Shown in pieces: positions 1-9,836 of a stretch of 64,000 nt of DNA; within the stretch, counting starts at the first letter, position 1, and every line of letters starts with the position of its first letter. Position numbers and translations under genes: made by a program. Origin of the DNA: Voacanga thouarsii (taxonomy: Eukaryota; Streptophyta; Magnoliopsida; Gentianales; Apocynaceae); contig JANUWF010001942.1 in the NCBI GenBank assembly GCA_026120185.1, positions 3,501,001 through 3,565,000 on the forward strand. Direction: 5' to 3'. The notes beneath the pieces were generated by a model, which did not search any database, had not been told where the DNA came from, and saw nothing but the letters and a program-made list of their open reading frames with translations.

Positions 1-582
1 ATGGTTTAGCTATGGTTGAATGTAGGAGTTGTGATATTGTTGTTTGATTTGGATGAATGCATGTTTTATGATCAATAGCATGATAAGGGAAAATTATGAA
101 TGTAATATCATTAGTGCCATGAAATGATAGTGGCTAGGCAATGTGTAGTTTGGTTTTTGATTGTAGAATTATTGATTCTAGATAAGGAAAGAATCAAAGT
201 GAGGGCAATCAGTTAATTTTTGGTTTAGCTATTTGAATTATCCAAGTAAGTCCTTACATAACTAAAGATAAATGTTACATGTTTGCAAGCATTTTATACA
301 ATGATATTTGAATTGATATCAATATGATGATAGACAAGATGATTGAATCATTAGTTGAATATGATGAGTTGTACTGTGATGTGTTGATGCTTGGTTTGAG
401 AACATGGATATTTTACTTTCTAAATGAATTTGTTAAATCTCAACTCTTTAAACTGAAAATGACTTCTGTCTTTATCACTAAACATTTGGAAACCTTATTG
501 TGAAAAGTTATGTTTTGCAAAGACAAGTTAATTAATGAATTTAAAATAAGAGAAAATGATTCTCCCCCTAAATGGGGAGCGT

Positions 583-592
583 TGAGTACTCA
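583..592. promoter_or_regulatory. LTR palindrome TGAGTACTCA
   Basis: A perfect 10-bp palindrome, followed by GTAGGCTAG and ACTAGTC blocks. The same decamer sits in the LTRs of families B and E (9827, 19563, 48046, 56012) and in the A1 3' LTR (22611). Those LTRs are otherwise barely alignable. It may be a protein-binding site; that is inference from conservation. Confidence 0.5.
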
Positions 593-1325
593 GTGGGTGT
601 AGGCTAGTGGTACTAGTCTTGAAGAGCTAGAGTGAGTCTTCTGGCAGGAGGCCATCTCTAGAAGATGAACTCAACTTGAAAAGACGACAGTACTATTTAG
701 TAAGGCTAGTCCGAGCTAGCATGTTGGTCCATGTGGACTTTACTTATCCGGGTTGGACAACCGGTGTGTTGGGTGTAAAGATGAAAGAGTGTCTCACCCT
801 AGTAGGAGGATCCCCCACTGCCCATTGTTGAAAGGTTATATTGGGATGCTATCATGGTGGTAACCATGATATGGATTATGATATTATTGTTTGAGATTTA
901 TATTGGGATGCTAATCCTTACTTAATAAATTTATGAATATGATGAGATGATGGTTTATTGAGAATTGTTCTAGATTTGATGAGCAAGGCTCCTTTGAATA
1001 ACTGTTATTGATGAAATTGACTTGCAAACATGATTTTGTGGTTTTGATAAACCTACATGCATGAAATATTTATATATGATATTTGCACACACGAGACTTA
1101 TTGAGATGACAATCTCACATCATTTTATATCATGATTTCAGGGGAGGGCTTTTACTGAACAAGTTGAAGAAATAAGAGATGATCTTTATTTTATTTTATT
1201 TTGATTTGTATTGTTTTCAAGAGACGATCGTTAGTTTTCAATTCTCAGACTTGTATAAGTTTTACCTTTGGTTGTAATAAGATTACTGCATTATTTTATT
1301 TAGATGTTTTCCTTTTGTACCTCAT

Positions 1326-1331
1326 TATAAA
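1326..1331 (+). promoter_or_regulatory. candidate TATA box in A1 LTR
   Basis: TATAAAGACC lies 72 bp before the LTR end. Equivalent boxes occur at 10538 (B) and, on the minus strand, at 47153..47158 (E), 70-85 bp from their LTR ends. If used, R plus U5 would be very short, so this could instead be a conserved leader motif. Confidence 0.35.
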
Positions 1332-1400
1332 GACCCCTGGTCCTTTGGATGGGGCGACATCCCACCCTATTTGGGTACGTAGGTAGTAGGTTGTTACAAG

Positions 1401-1412
1401 TGGTATCAGAGA
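1401..1412 (+). other. A1 primer-binding site (initiator Met tRNA)
   Basis: TGGTATCAGAGA starts two bases after the LTR end. It matches the usual plant TGGTATCAGAGC complement of the initiator-Met tRNA 3' end, with one change. It fixes the 5' LTR boundary and the plus orientation of A1. Confidence 0.9.
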
Positions 1413-1506
1413 TTAAGTTTAGGCAATTGACTTTATTCAGTAGTACCTAAACCCTAAGAATTGAGATTTATTGAATAGTGCTAAGAATTGAGATTTAGTT
1501 CTGACT

Positions 1507-1527
1507 TCTCATTGTTTCTTTTATAGG
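1507..1527 (+). promoter_or_regulatory. candidate 3' splice site before A1 first ORF
   Basis: A pyrimidine-rich stretch ending TTATAG, one base before the ATG at 1528. Family B (10712) and copia C (26522) show the same arrangement: pyrimidine tract, AG, then the first ORF ATG within three bases. It suggests a spliced leader, but no donor site is proven. Confidence 0.35.
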
Positions 1528-2246
1528 ATGACTAGAAGATCCGCAATTATGACCTGAGATTGGCCATTTATATGTGGTCCCGTAAGTGGTAGAGCATCTA
1601 GGACCATTCCTATACCAAATTCATCATTATTTGATTCGGAGACTGAACCTAAGGGGGGATGGTTCTTGAGTGAAGATGAGGTAGACTATAAGCCACCTAT
1701 GATGGAAGACTTAGGGGTAGAGGAAGGACTTGAAGATCCAGCACCTGAGATGCCTGCACTTGAGGGGATTGAGGATTTGGTAGAGTATGAGGGTGATGAT
1801 GAGGGGGAGCTAGGGGATGGAGGAGCAATTGATAATGAGAGTAAGGATGAGCTAGGAGGATTTAGGATTGAGGGGGAGGTAGAGAGCTTAAGGGAGAGGG
1901 TGAGGCGGAAGTGATTGAGGAGGAGGATAGAGTGGATACACCTATGACCCCATCTATAGAAGAAAGAACCCCGACGCTGCTAAGAAGTGAATCTTATGTT
2001 TCAGAATCTGGGAGGCCTAAGAGTGCACTAATGTTGGCTATGGAGAAGCTTAGGAATGCGAAGTTGAGAGCTAAGTTAAGGAGTAGAGATACTGGAGTGT
2101 TCATGTTGGGGCAGCCTAGGAAGAATCACAGATCTTTTGGCTTCTCAGAGGGCTGCGTGATAGATCATCCCAACTCTAGTGCTGGATGGCTAGTAGAACC
2201 TTCTTCTGAGACTTTTGAGGATTCTAGTGACTCTAGTAATGCTTAG
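1528..2246 (+). pseudogene. A1 acidic leader ORF, broken
   Basis: Reads from ATG 1528 in frame 1, hits TGA at 1555, continues open through 1666..1914, and resumes in frame 3 at 1911..2246. It is dense in Glu and Asp (stretches such as DDEGELGDGG) and ends in a serine-rich tail (SSETFEDSSDSSNA). A2 encodes the same protein at 33216..33640. B and E have acidic ORFs in the same place, between PBS and gag, although sequence identity is low. No known domain is recognised. It does not look like gag, because it has no zinc knuckle and no capsid-like segment. The function is unknown. Confidence 0.6.
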
Positions 2247-2513
2247 AGTTTTTTTAGGGTTTATAGTGCTTATTCTTTATTTTTATAAAGAGATGTTCGT
2301 TTATTTATTTGATTTAGAATTTATTCTTTATTTTGAATTTTGTTTAGTGATAATAAAAGAGGTACCTAGTGGGATACTCCCTTATTTTGTACCAATTTGG
2401 AATTGGTTAATAAAAATATGATTTTATTGATTTCTTTATCCTATTTGGAGCATTATTTGCAAAATTTATTTTCTATCGCATTGCAAGTTATTTCGAATCT
2501 ATAAGTTGATCAA
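2247..2513 (+). other. AT-rich spacer where gag should be (A1)
   Basis: T-rich non-coding sequence linking the acidic ORF directly to the protease. B has about 1 kb of gag with zinc knuckles here. A2 has a homologous spacer at 33641..33980, so the gag loss, or its left endpoint, is shared by both A copies. Confidence 0.6.
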
Positions 2514-3122
2514 TTGCATGTCATGAACTTTCCCCCAATAAGGCTTATATTGGGTGCAAATAGGTGGTACCAAGGCACAACTGCTGTGCAGGGTCACTCT
2601 ATTTCTGTTTTGATAGACCCCGGATCGACTTATTCATATGTGAACGATAACTGTGCATGCCAATTGGGTTGGGACGGGGTAGAATTGCCTTACACCATGT
2701 TAGTGAGTACACCATTGGGGAGGCAGAGAGATGCGAGTTGCGTGGTGGAAGGGTGTGATATTGTGGTAGGGAAGGAGATTCTGAAGGTGGACCTCATAAT
2801 CCTACCTATAGACAACTACGATCTGATTTTGGGTATGGATTGGTTAGCAAAACATGGAGCAAGAATGGATTGCAAGGTTAAGACAGTGCAGTTCGTTAGA
2901 TCCGGATGTAATGTATTAGAGTTTAGCGGGAAGAAGGTAAAGGAGTTAAAATTTTTTATAGTAAGAGCAAAAGCACTAAAGATACTGAAGAAGGGTTGTG
3001 TAGGGTACCTAGCTTCCCTAATCAATAAGCCATGGGATCAGTGTACCTTGGAAAGCACTGAGATGGTGAAGGACTTCATAGATGTATTTCCCGCCGAATT
3101 CACTTGTCTTCCACCTTCGTGA
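2514..3122 (+). pseudogene. A1 pol: aspartic protease
   Basis: Frame 3. The retropepsin active-site segment reads VLIDPGSTYSYV at about residues 34-45, followed by the flap-side segment YDLILGMDWLAKHGA typical of Ty3 chromovirus proteases. It runs through the linker toward reverse transcriptase and stops at TGA 3120..3122, where A2 has an Arg codon. It directly follows the gag-less spacer, so its own start codon is not meaningful. In an intact element it would cleave Gag-Pol. The call is firm from the order protease, RT, RNase H, integrase and close similarity to A2 and B. Confidence 0.85.
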
Positions 3123-3930
3123 AAAGTCAAGTTCACTATTGATCCAGTTCCTGGAGCTAAGCCGGTATCGAAGACTCCTTATCGGATGGTGCCTGCAAAA
3201 TTAAAAGAATTGAAGGAGCAGCAGGAGGAATTGGTTAAGCCAGGGTATATAAGACCCAGTACTTCCCCTTGGGGAGCCCCAGTGTTGTTCGTCAAGAAGA
3301 ATGATGGGATGCTAAGGTTGTGCATAGACTATAGAGGGTTAAATAACCTCACGATCAAGAACAAGTACCCCTTGCCTTTGATTGATGAATTGTTCAATTA
3401 GTTGCAAGGCTCTTGTTACTTTTCCAAGTTAGATCTTCGGCAAGGTTATTATCAAGTGCGAATCAAGGAGGAGGATATTCCCAAAATAGCCTTTAATGCT
3501 AGAAATGGGCACTACGAGTTCGTGGTGGTGCCATTCGGAGTAACTAATGCACCTGCTATGTTCATGGATCTTATGGCAACCGTACTTGGATAAGTTCGTA
3601 GTAGTATTCATAGATAATATTTTGATCTACTCTAAAAGTCCCGAGGAGCATGTGGACCATCTGAAGTTGGTACTAGAGAAATTGAGAGAGTATAAACTCT
3701 ATGCTAAGTTTAGCAAATGTGAGTTTTGGTTAGATTCAGTAGTCTTTCTTGGTCACGTGATATCTAAAGATGGAATGGACCTAGTAAAAGTCAAAGTTAT
3801 CTCAAATTGGAAATAACCGGAGAGTGTAACTGAGATTAGGAGGTTTCTTAGATTGGCGGGACCATCGGTTTATCAAGAAGTTCTCTACACTGGCTACTCT
3901 GATGACCTAACTGCTAAGCAATGATGTACT
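3123..3930 (+). pseudogene. A1 pol: reverse transcriptase, frameshifted
   Basis: Frame 3 holds RT motifs [31 protein letters not shown] and [16 protein letters not shown] at 3399 replaces the Gln seen in A2. Near 3575 a net 11-base deletion relative to A2 moves the reading to frame 1. There the catalytic box reads FIDNILIYS: the second Asp is Asn (codon 3616..3618), which should abolish polymerisation. The C-terminal part ([18 protein letters not shown]) continues to TAA at 3814 and then decays. A Ty3-type RT, non-functional. Confidence 0.85.
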
Positions 3931-4380
3931 ATACGTCTGGGGTGATAAGTGTGAGAAGAGTTTTCAAGAGCTTAAGAAGGAGATTGATGACGACACTGGT
4001 GTTGCGCTTGCCTGAAGAAGGTACAACCTATTCCTTATATGAATGCCTCTAAGGAAGGTCTAAGGACAGTGTTGATGCAAGACAAGAAAGTTATCACCTA
4101 TGCATCGAGGAAGTTGAAGCTGCACGTGGTGAACTATCCAACGTATGACTTAGAGTTGGCTATGATAGTGTTTGCTTTGAAGAAATGGTGACACTACTTA
4201 TATAGGGCAGAGTACGAAGTCTTCACGGATCATAAGAGCTTGAAATACATATTTACGCAAAAGGACTTGAACTTAAGTAGAGATGGAGTTCTTGGAAGAA
4301 TACAAGTGTCCAATTAACTACCAGTCAGGGAAAGCTAATGTGGTAGCTGATGTGCTGAGTCAGAAAATGAGGATGGCTAG
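3931..4380 (+). pseudogene. A1 pol: RNase H remnant
   Basis: Pieces in shifting frames match the B RNase [12 protein letters not shown], then [14 protein letters not shown], then FALKKW and [19 protein letters not shown]. Several stops and at least two frameshifts are present, so catalytic residues cannot be followed in one frame. Position and matches to B (14038..14460) make the assignment safe. Confidence 0.75.
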
Positions 4381-5216
4381 TATGAAGGTGCAAGAAGTTC
4401 AAATAGTATAAGAATTCTTGGGACAAAAGGCAGAAGTAGGAGAAGGGAAAATTAGCTTGAGCAACCTGCAGTTGGAGCTTGAGTTGAGGCAAGAGATTGG
4501 TGAGATGCAGTGAAGCAATTAAGACTTTCAAACTTTTAAAGCAAAGGAAATCAAAAGAGGAAATAACTAATTTCAGACTGATGAAGCTAGAGTGTTGTAT
4601 TTTCGAGAACGGATGTGTGTACTGGATGACCCAGCATTGAAGAGAAAGATAATGGATGAGGCTCATAGAAGTAATTACACTATTCATCTTGGAGAAGTGA
4701 AGATGTACCAAGATTTAAAGAAAGCCTATTGGTGGCCGAGAATGAAAAAGGGACGTGGCGCAATACGCCTCTACTTGCCAGACTTGTCAGAAGGTAAAAG
4801 TAGAGCATCAAAAGGCGGCTGGATTACTGCAACCGTTGCCTATTCCCAAGTGGAAATGGCAAGAGGTGACGATGGATTTTGTTATTGGGCTGCCGATGTT
4901 GAAGACTATGAAGGATGCTTTGCGGGTTGTGACTAACAGATTGACCAAGATTGCTCATTTCATCCTGGTAAATGTGAAGGACTCTATGAAAAAGTTGGCT
5001 AAGACTTACATTCGAGAAGTAGTTAGATTACATGGTGTACCATCGAGTATTGTATTTGACAGGGATCCCAGATTTACGTCAAGGTTTTGGACCAAATTTC
5101 AAGAGTCAATGGGAATGACTCTGAAGCTCAGCACCTCTGCTCATCCATAGATAGATGGACAATCCAAAAGAGTTATCCAGATATTAGAGGATATGCTTAG
5201 GGCTTGCGTGTTGGAT
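4381..5216 (+). pseudogene. A1 pol: integrase N-terminal and core
   Basis: Starts with the tether after RNase H, then a zinc-binding region ([20 protein letters not shown], frame 2, before about 4750). A frameshift leads to [16 protein letters not shown] and the core: TMDFVIGLP with the first catalytic Asp, then VFDRDPRFTSRFW with the second. TAG at 5148 replaces Gln in the QTDGQSERV segment seen in B, just before the catalytic Glu region. The core is then cut by the fold-back patch at 5217..5455. Ty3-type integrase, dead. Confidence 0.85.
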
Positions 5217-5455
5217 TTCAGAGATAAGAGGTTGGATTGTATACCTTATGCGAAGTTGGCCTACAACAATTTTTTGAAAATAGCTTTGGAGGAAATCTGG
5301 AAAATTTTCTAGATTTTTAACCATTACAAGAATAAGAAGAAGTTGATGCTCTGAAGGACTATTGAAAATTTTCTAGATTTTGAAAATAGCTTTGAAGGAC
5401 TATTGTTGTAGGCCAACTTAGCATACGGTATACAATCCAACCCCTTATCTCTGAA
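5217..5455. repeat. fold-back duplication with B-LTR filler inside A1 integrase
   Basis: Arm 1 (5217..5269, integrase sequence) recurs as its reverse complement at 5403..5455 with only a few mismatches. Of the 133-bp spacer, 5270..5352 is the reverse complement of B 5' LTR bases 6990..7072 with two mismatches. The rest (5353..5402) holds shorter scrambled pieces of the same LTR stretch and a repeated GAAGGACTATTG. This looks like break repair with template switching, not like a transposon. Confidence 0.75.
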
Positions 5456-6095
5456 TGGCATGGCACCCTATGAAGTGTTTTATGGACGAAAATGTTAAGT
5501 ACTGTTATACTAGGGTTGGACTGAGGATGGACAAATCAACAAGTCTAGTAGAGAGGTGAACATTGAAGAAATGGCAGACTAAGTAAAGATGATAAGGGAA
5601 AGGCTGAAAGCCGTGCAAAGCCGACATAAGAGTTATGCTGACAACAGAAGAAGAAAGTTGGAGTTTCAAGTGGAAGATCAAACTTTTCTAAAGATAACGC
5701 CTAGTAGAGGAATTCTATAGCATCCTAAAGGAGGGAAGCTGAGTCCTAATTATTTAGGACTATTTTCGGTGATCGAAAAGATTGGACCTATAGCATATCG
5801 GTTGGAGCAGCCAGAAGGGTTAGCGGGAATTCATGATGTTTTCCATATGTCCCAGTTAAAGAAATACGACCCCTATCTGGAGCATATATTTAATGAGGAG
5901 CCATTGATTCTTCAGCCTGACCTAAGCTACGTGGAGAGACTAATTAAAGTTCTAGATCGCAGTGTCAAGATGTTGAGGAATAAGCAGATACCTATGGTGA
6001 AGATTTTATAGGATCATCATGGTTCTCAGGATGCGACTAGGGAAATTGAAGATTGGGTGAAGGGAAAGTATCTGAATTTGCTTTATAGGTATAGC
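5456..6095 (+). pseudogene. A1 pol: integrase C-terminus and chromodomain
   Basis: Resumes with a segment like MAPYEVFYGRKC, then SYADNRRRKLEFQV, and the GPY/F-like module LGLFSVIEKIGPIAYRLEQP. The HDVFHMSQLKKY segment leads to a chromodomain: LSYVERLIKVLDR, then LRNKQIPMVKIL. TAG at 6009 replaces the Trp found in E, after which chromodomain-like sequence (DATREIEDWV) continues to about 6095. Chromodomains direct chromovirus integration to heterochromatin. Stops at about 5719 and 6009 break it. Confidence 0.85.
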
Positions 6096-6123
6096 ACTCT
6101 AAATTTCGGGACGAAATTCTCTT

Positions 6124-6136
6124 AAGGGGGAGAGGA
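6124..6136 (+). other. A1 polypurine tract
   Basis: AAGGGGGAGAGGA lies immediately before the TGTAATATCCCG start of the 3' LTR. It follows the conserved TTTCGGGACGAAATTC stretch also found before the A2 LTR. It is the expected plus-strand primer site. Confidence 0.85.
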
Positions 6137-6338
6137 TGTAATATCCCGTATTAAATCACCTTTATTATGTGAAGGAAGTCATGCATGTTATAACATTTTA
6201 GCTTGCATTTGATGATTTGAACTTTTTTTTTCATGAATATATAAGTTCTATGACTATGTTATTTCATGAATGTATTTATTCTGATATAGTTGTGTTAGTT
6301 GAGTTGGTTGAGCCTTTTGTTTTATTGAGGAGAATTTA
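6137..6338 (+). repeat. A1 3' LTR, part 1 of 3
   Basis: Begins TGTAATATCCCG after the polypurine tract and is homologous to the A2 3' LTR start at 37178. It is broken at 6338 by insertion of B and resumes at 20339. Confidence 0.9.
6334..6338. repeat. B target-site duplication, left copy
   Basis: ATTTA here and again at 20339..20343, directly flanking the TG and CA ends of B. Confidence 0.9.
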
Positions 6339-6563
6339 TGTAAAACCCCACCTAAACCTACCCTAAAGTAAGGGGGATGGGATGCATATCATGTCATCAT
6401 GCATAAAATATATCTCTTGAATGATTTTGTGTGCCTTAGAATTGTGGTTTATAGATTATATGATCTATTTGTGCTTGTTGAGTAGAAGGGTAAAAAGGTA
6501 ATTTTGTTTGGGGTCAAAATAGGAAGATGGCTTGAGGCTTTTGGTAGAGAAAATAAGAACAAG

Positions 6564-6633
6564 AGTTGTTGTGGTTAAGTGGTTAGAGCTTTGTGATTAA
6601 TCTCTAAGGTCTTGAGTTCAAATCCCATCACTT
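6564..6633 (+). other. tRNA-like A-box/B-box module in B 5' LTR
   Basis: TGGTTAAGTGG at 6572..6582 resembles a tRNA D-arm A box, and GAGTTCAAATCC at 6614..6625 a T-arm B box, 42 bases apart start to start. The arms do not fold into a complete cloverleaf, so this is not a functional tRNA gene. It may be a tRNA-derived (SINE-like) segment or an internal Pol III promoter. The same module occurs at 16275, 20417 and 37452. Confidence 0.55.
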
Positions 6634-8789
6634 AAGTTTTATTCATATTTATCTTAACCCATGTTTAAATTTTCTTCTTTCTTACATTCCTTAAAGTTAG
6701 GAATGTTGTCTTAAGAAAGACACAATGGTAATGTCTTATTCATGTGGTCTTGTCCTAAAAACAATTCTAGAATAATTCTTGTCTCTATTATTTTTGCAAG
6801 CCTTATCCTAACCTCTTTGAATTTAAACTATTCCTAAATCTTTAATTCATTTTTTATATCCATAAAATTCTTGGATAATTCCTTGCAAGGAATTTTGAAA
6901 ATCCTAACTCTTGTGGGATAGGGGTTGGCCGAAAATGAGAAGGAAGAATAGGTAGAGGTTTCAATTAAAACACCATAGCTATTTCTTCAAGAGCATCAAC
7001 TTCTTCTTATTATTGTAATGGTTAAAAATCTAGAAAATTTTCCAGATTTCCTTCAAAGCTATTTTCAAAAAATTGTAGCAAGCTTCCCTACCCAATTCTT
7101 GCAAGGAAGCAACCATTTCGTGTGAGAATGAAAGCTGAAATTCCTTAAATTTTTGCAGCTTCACAAACAATGCCAAACAAAATTTTTTTTCCAGCAAACT
7201 AGCAACTTTGAACATGATTTTGAAGCCATCTGTTAGAGCACATGAACAGCTGAAACTTTCTCCTTTCTTCTTCAAGATGATGGCAGGAAAACCATCATTA
7301 ATGGACCTTCAAACACTCTTAAATTCCAACTGCAAAATCATTCCAAAGTGGACAAAAAATTCTGCACCAAAACCATTTCAAATCCAAGTGTTCAGCTTCA
7401 AAACCAAATTTTTTTTCCAGCTTTGCCTCTTCATGCTAAGGCCTTATTTCTTTAGTAAAACTTCACCAAATTTTAGCCCTCTAACAGCCATGGGAAGAAC
7501 CTCTTGGCTTCTCCACCTACCTTCAACAATAGGACTCCATTAACATACCTCACAACACTTCTATCTTCACTCTATCCAAACTTATTCAAACTTCAAATTA
7601 AAATTCCAGATTTTGTTTCATTGAAATACTCATTTAGCTAGTTGATAAAACTAGAAAATTCTCTACCATTCCATAGCCAATTTTGGCCAGCCTAAGCCTG
7701 AAACAACTCTCTATTCCTTGGTTAAAACATAGCCAGTTCAGCCATACACTATTGAAGGACAAGAAACCTTCGAAAAGCAAACACCATTACCTAATCCTAA
7801 ACCTCAAACTACTCCACTTTTCTCTCAATTTGAATTTTGAAAAAGCTGAAACTCTCTTTCATTCTTGGATAACCGAAAGCTCCCCCTAGGCTAAGCCATT
7901 CGGCCATCACTCACATAGCACACACGAATTCCTTCTCCTCTCAAACTCTCTCGAAAACATCAAGAACACACACTACACATCTTCAAGCCTAAATCACTTC
8001 TAAACATCTCCAATCACTCCCAAACTCTCTAAACCATTAGTATTCAACCTATATTCTTCATTAGTGCACTTTATAACACCAAAACACACAAAGTTGAATC
8101 TTCAATCGGATCAAACCACCCCCCCATTTTTTTTGTTGAAGACTCGAGGAACACTAAAAAGGTACAATAAGAACAATCTTCTTGTTCTTCTTCTTTTATT
8201 CAACTTCTATATATTCTTCTCTTATTACTCTCATTCATTCCTCTCTCACTCTCTCCCTCTCTCTTGGCCGAAATGTTGATGAACAACCATGGACAATCTT
8301 CAGATTATTAAAGCCATCAAGCACTCAAGGACCTTCAGTAAGCAAGGCGAAACCTTCATCAAACGTTTATCAAATCAAGTATTTCTTTCTTGATCTTCTC
8401 TTTAAAATTATCAAATTAAGACTCCTAGATAATGATAGGTTGATTGAATAAAGTAGGGGTTGAAGATATGTATGTGGGTGAAGGGAGTGGATTTAAGACA
8501 TGAAAATTGGAATGAATGTTGTGACTTATGGATTATGCTTTAGAATCACTATATATTCATTATGATTAGGAGCTTTATGGATCTCTTGATGCATGTTAGA
8601 CATTATGCCACTGTTGTTGATTAGGCTTTCATGATATTATTTTTCAATAAAGCCATAGATAATATTATGCCTAGTAGATTATCATCCTTGTTGTAGTATA
8701 CGTTAATTCAAGTCTATGTTCTTGGATAGATTAACATATTATTCGTTGAATTCTTGGGTGTATGATTATGTACATGGATTTTCACTAGC

Positions 8790-9350
8790 AATAAAAATTA
8801 TTGTAAGAATTACTTTTATTATTTTTAGAATTATTCTTATTATCATTGTTAATATTATTATTTAATTTAATTTACAAAATTCGAAAAACATTATGTAGGT
8901 TCGAAATAGAAGATTATTTAAAATAGTATTATTATATTAGTTAAATAAATAAAATATTTTTATTAAATATAAACATAAATTATTGGAATTAATTCATATC
9001 AAATGACTTTTAAAATCATAATATTATTATATAGCCTTACTAAAACTTTTATCTACACTCATAAATAATATTTATATTATAATAATTTATTTATTATTAA
9101 TTTTATTTGATATTTATTATTTATTAATTAAAATTAAGTATAATTTATTATTATTTATTATAATACTATTTAAATATTATTTATTCCAATATTATTTAGG
9201 ATTTATTATTACCCATTATTTATTACTAATTTTATTTATTATTAATATTACTCATTATTTATTATTTAGTAATAAATAATTAAAATTAAAATTTATTATT
9301 TATTTATTGTTTATAACGCCTATTTATTTTAATTTATCAAACTGATTTTA
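8790..9350. repeat. AT-rich low-complexity block in B 5' LTR
   Basis: Almost only A and T, with recurring TTATTATTTA-type words. It is matched in the 3' LTR at about 18520..19090. No coding sense. Confidence 0.8.
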
Positions 9351-9826
9351 TAAAATACCTTATCAACTAGTATTAAAGTTTAAGGCATTGTTGTCATGGT
9401 TAGATATTAATTGTGGCTAGTTGATCTAAGAGTAATTTATTTAAGGTAAGTATTGCATGGATGTTGTCTTATACCTTGTATTTACCCCAGGCAGGGTTAG
9501 GTTGACTTGAATTAGCTTGGAAGACTTTTGTATCCAAGAAGAGTAAAAAGATCAAGTAAGTTCTTGCATAAAACTGTTTGAAGACCAAAGTTACCTTGGC
9601 AAGTCAAACTTAATATATACGAGTATTTGTACTGTAAATACAATTATGGACAATTTTCCTTTTCTTTTTAGTCAAGCAAACCATTTAAAATTATATAAGT
9701 AGTTTTATACAAAAGGCTAAACTTTTCCAAAAAACCAACTTTGACAAGAATTTTGGAACCCATAATTGCTATTTCAAAGGGAATCAATGTATGATCTTTC
9801 TTTCCCAAGTGGGACGAACACAACGT

Positions 9827-9836
9827 TGAGTACTCA
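9827..9836. promoter_or_regulatory. LTR palindrome TGAGTACTCA (B 5' LTR)
   Basis: The same decamer as at 583, preceded by AACGT and followed by a GGTAGACTACTAAGACTAG stretch that loosely parallels family A. Confidence 0.5.

Larger units (their letters stand above)
1..1398 (+). repeat. A1 5' LTR, 3' portion (Ty3, Tekay-like)
   Basis: Non-coding sequence that matches, with many substitutions and small indels, the A1 3' LTR pieces at about 22010..22676 and 32480..33215. It ends in TTACA directly before a primer-binding site, as an LTR should. The LTR start lies about 1.9 kb left of the window, judged from the full 3' copy (about 3.28 kb once its two insertions are removed). It contains the palindrome at 583 and a TATAAA at 1326. 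The small open frame at 1201..1386 is chance. Confidence 0.85.

Noticed and set aside
4325..4711. 128-codon minus-strand ORF
   Set aside because: Antisense to A1 RNase H/integrase; a similar antisense opening in A2 is shorter and broken.
6564..6633. A functional tRNA gene
   Set aside because: The acceptor, anticodon and T stems do not pair completely; only the box motifs and spacing are kept.
7208..8451. Chain of plus-strand ORFs in B 5' LTR
   Set aside because: Non-coding LTR: the matching stretch of the 3' LTR has different frames and stops, with no known product.
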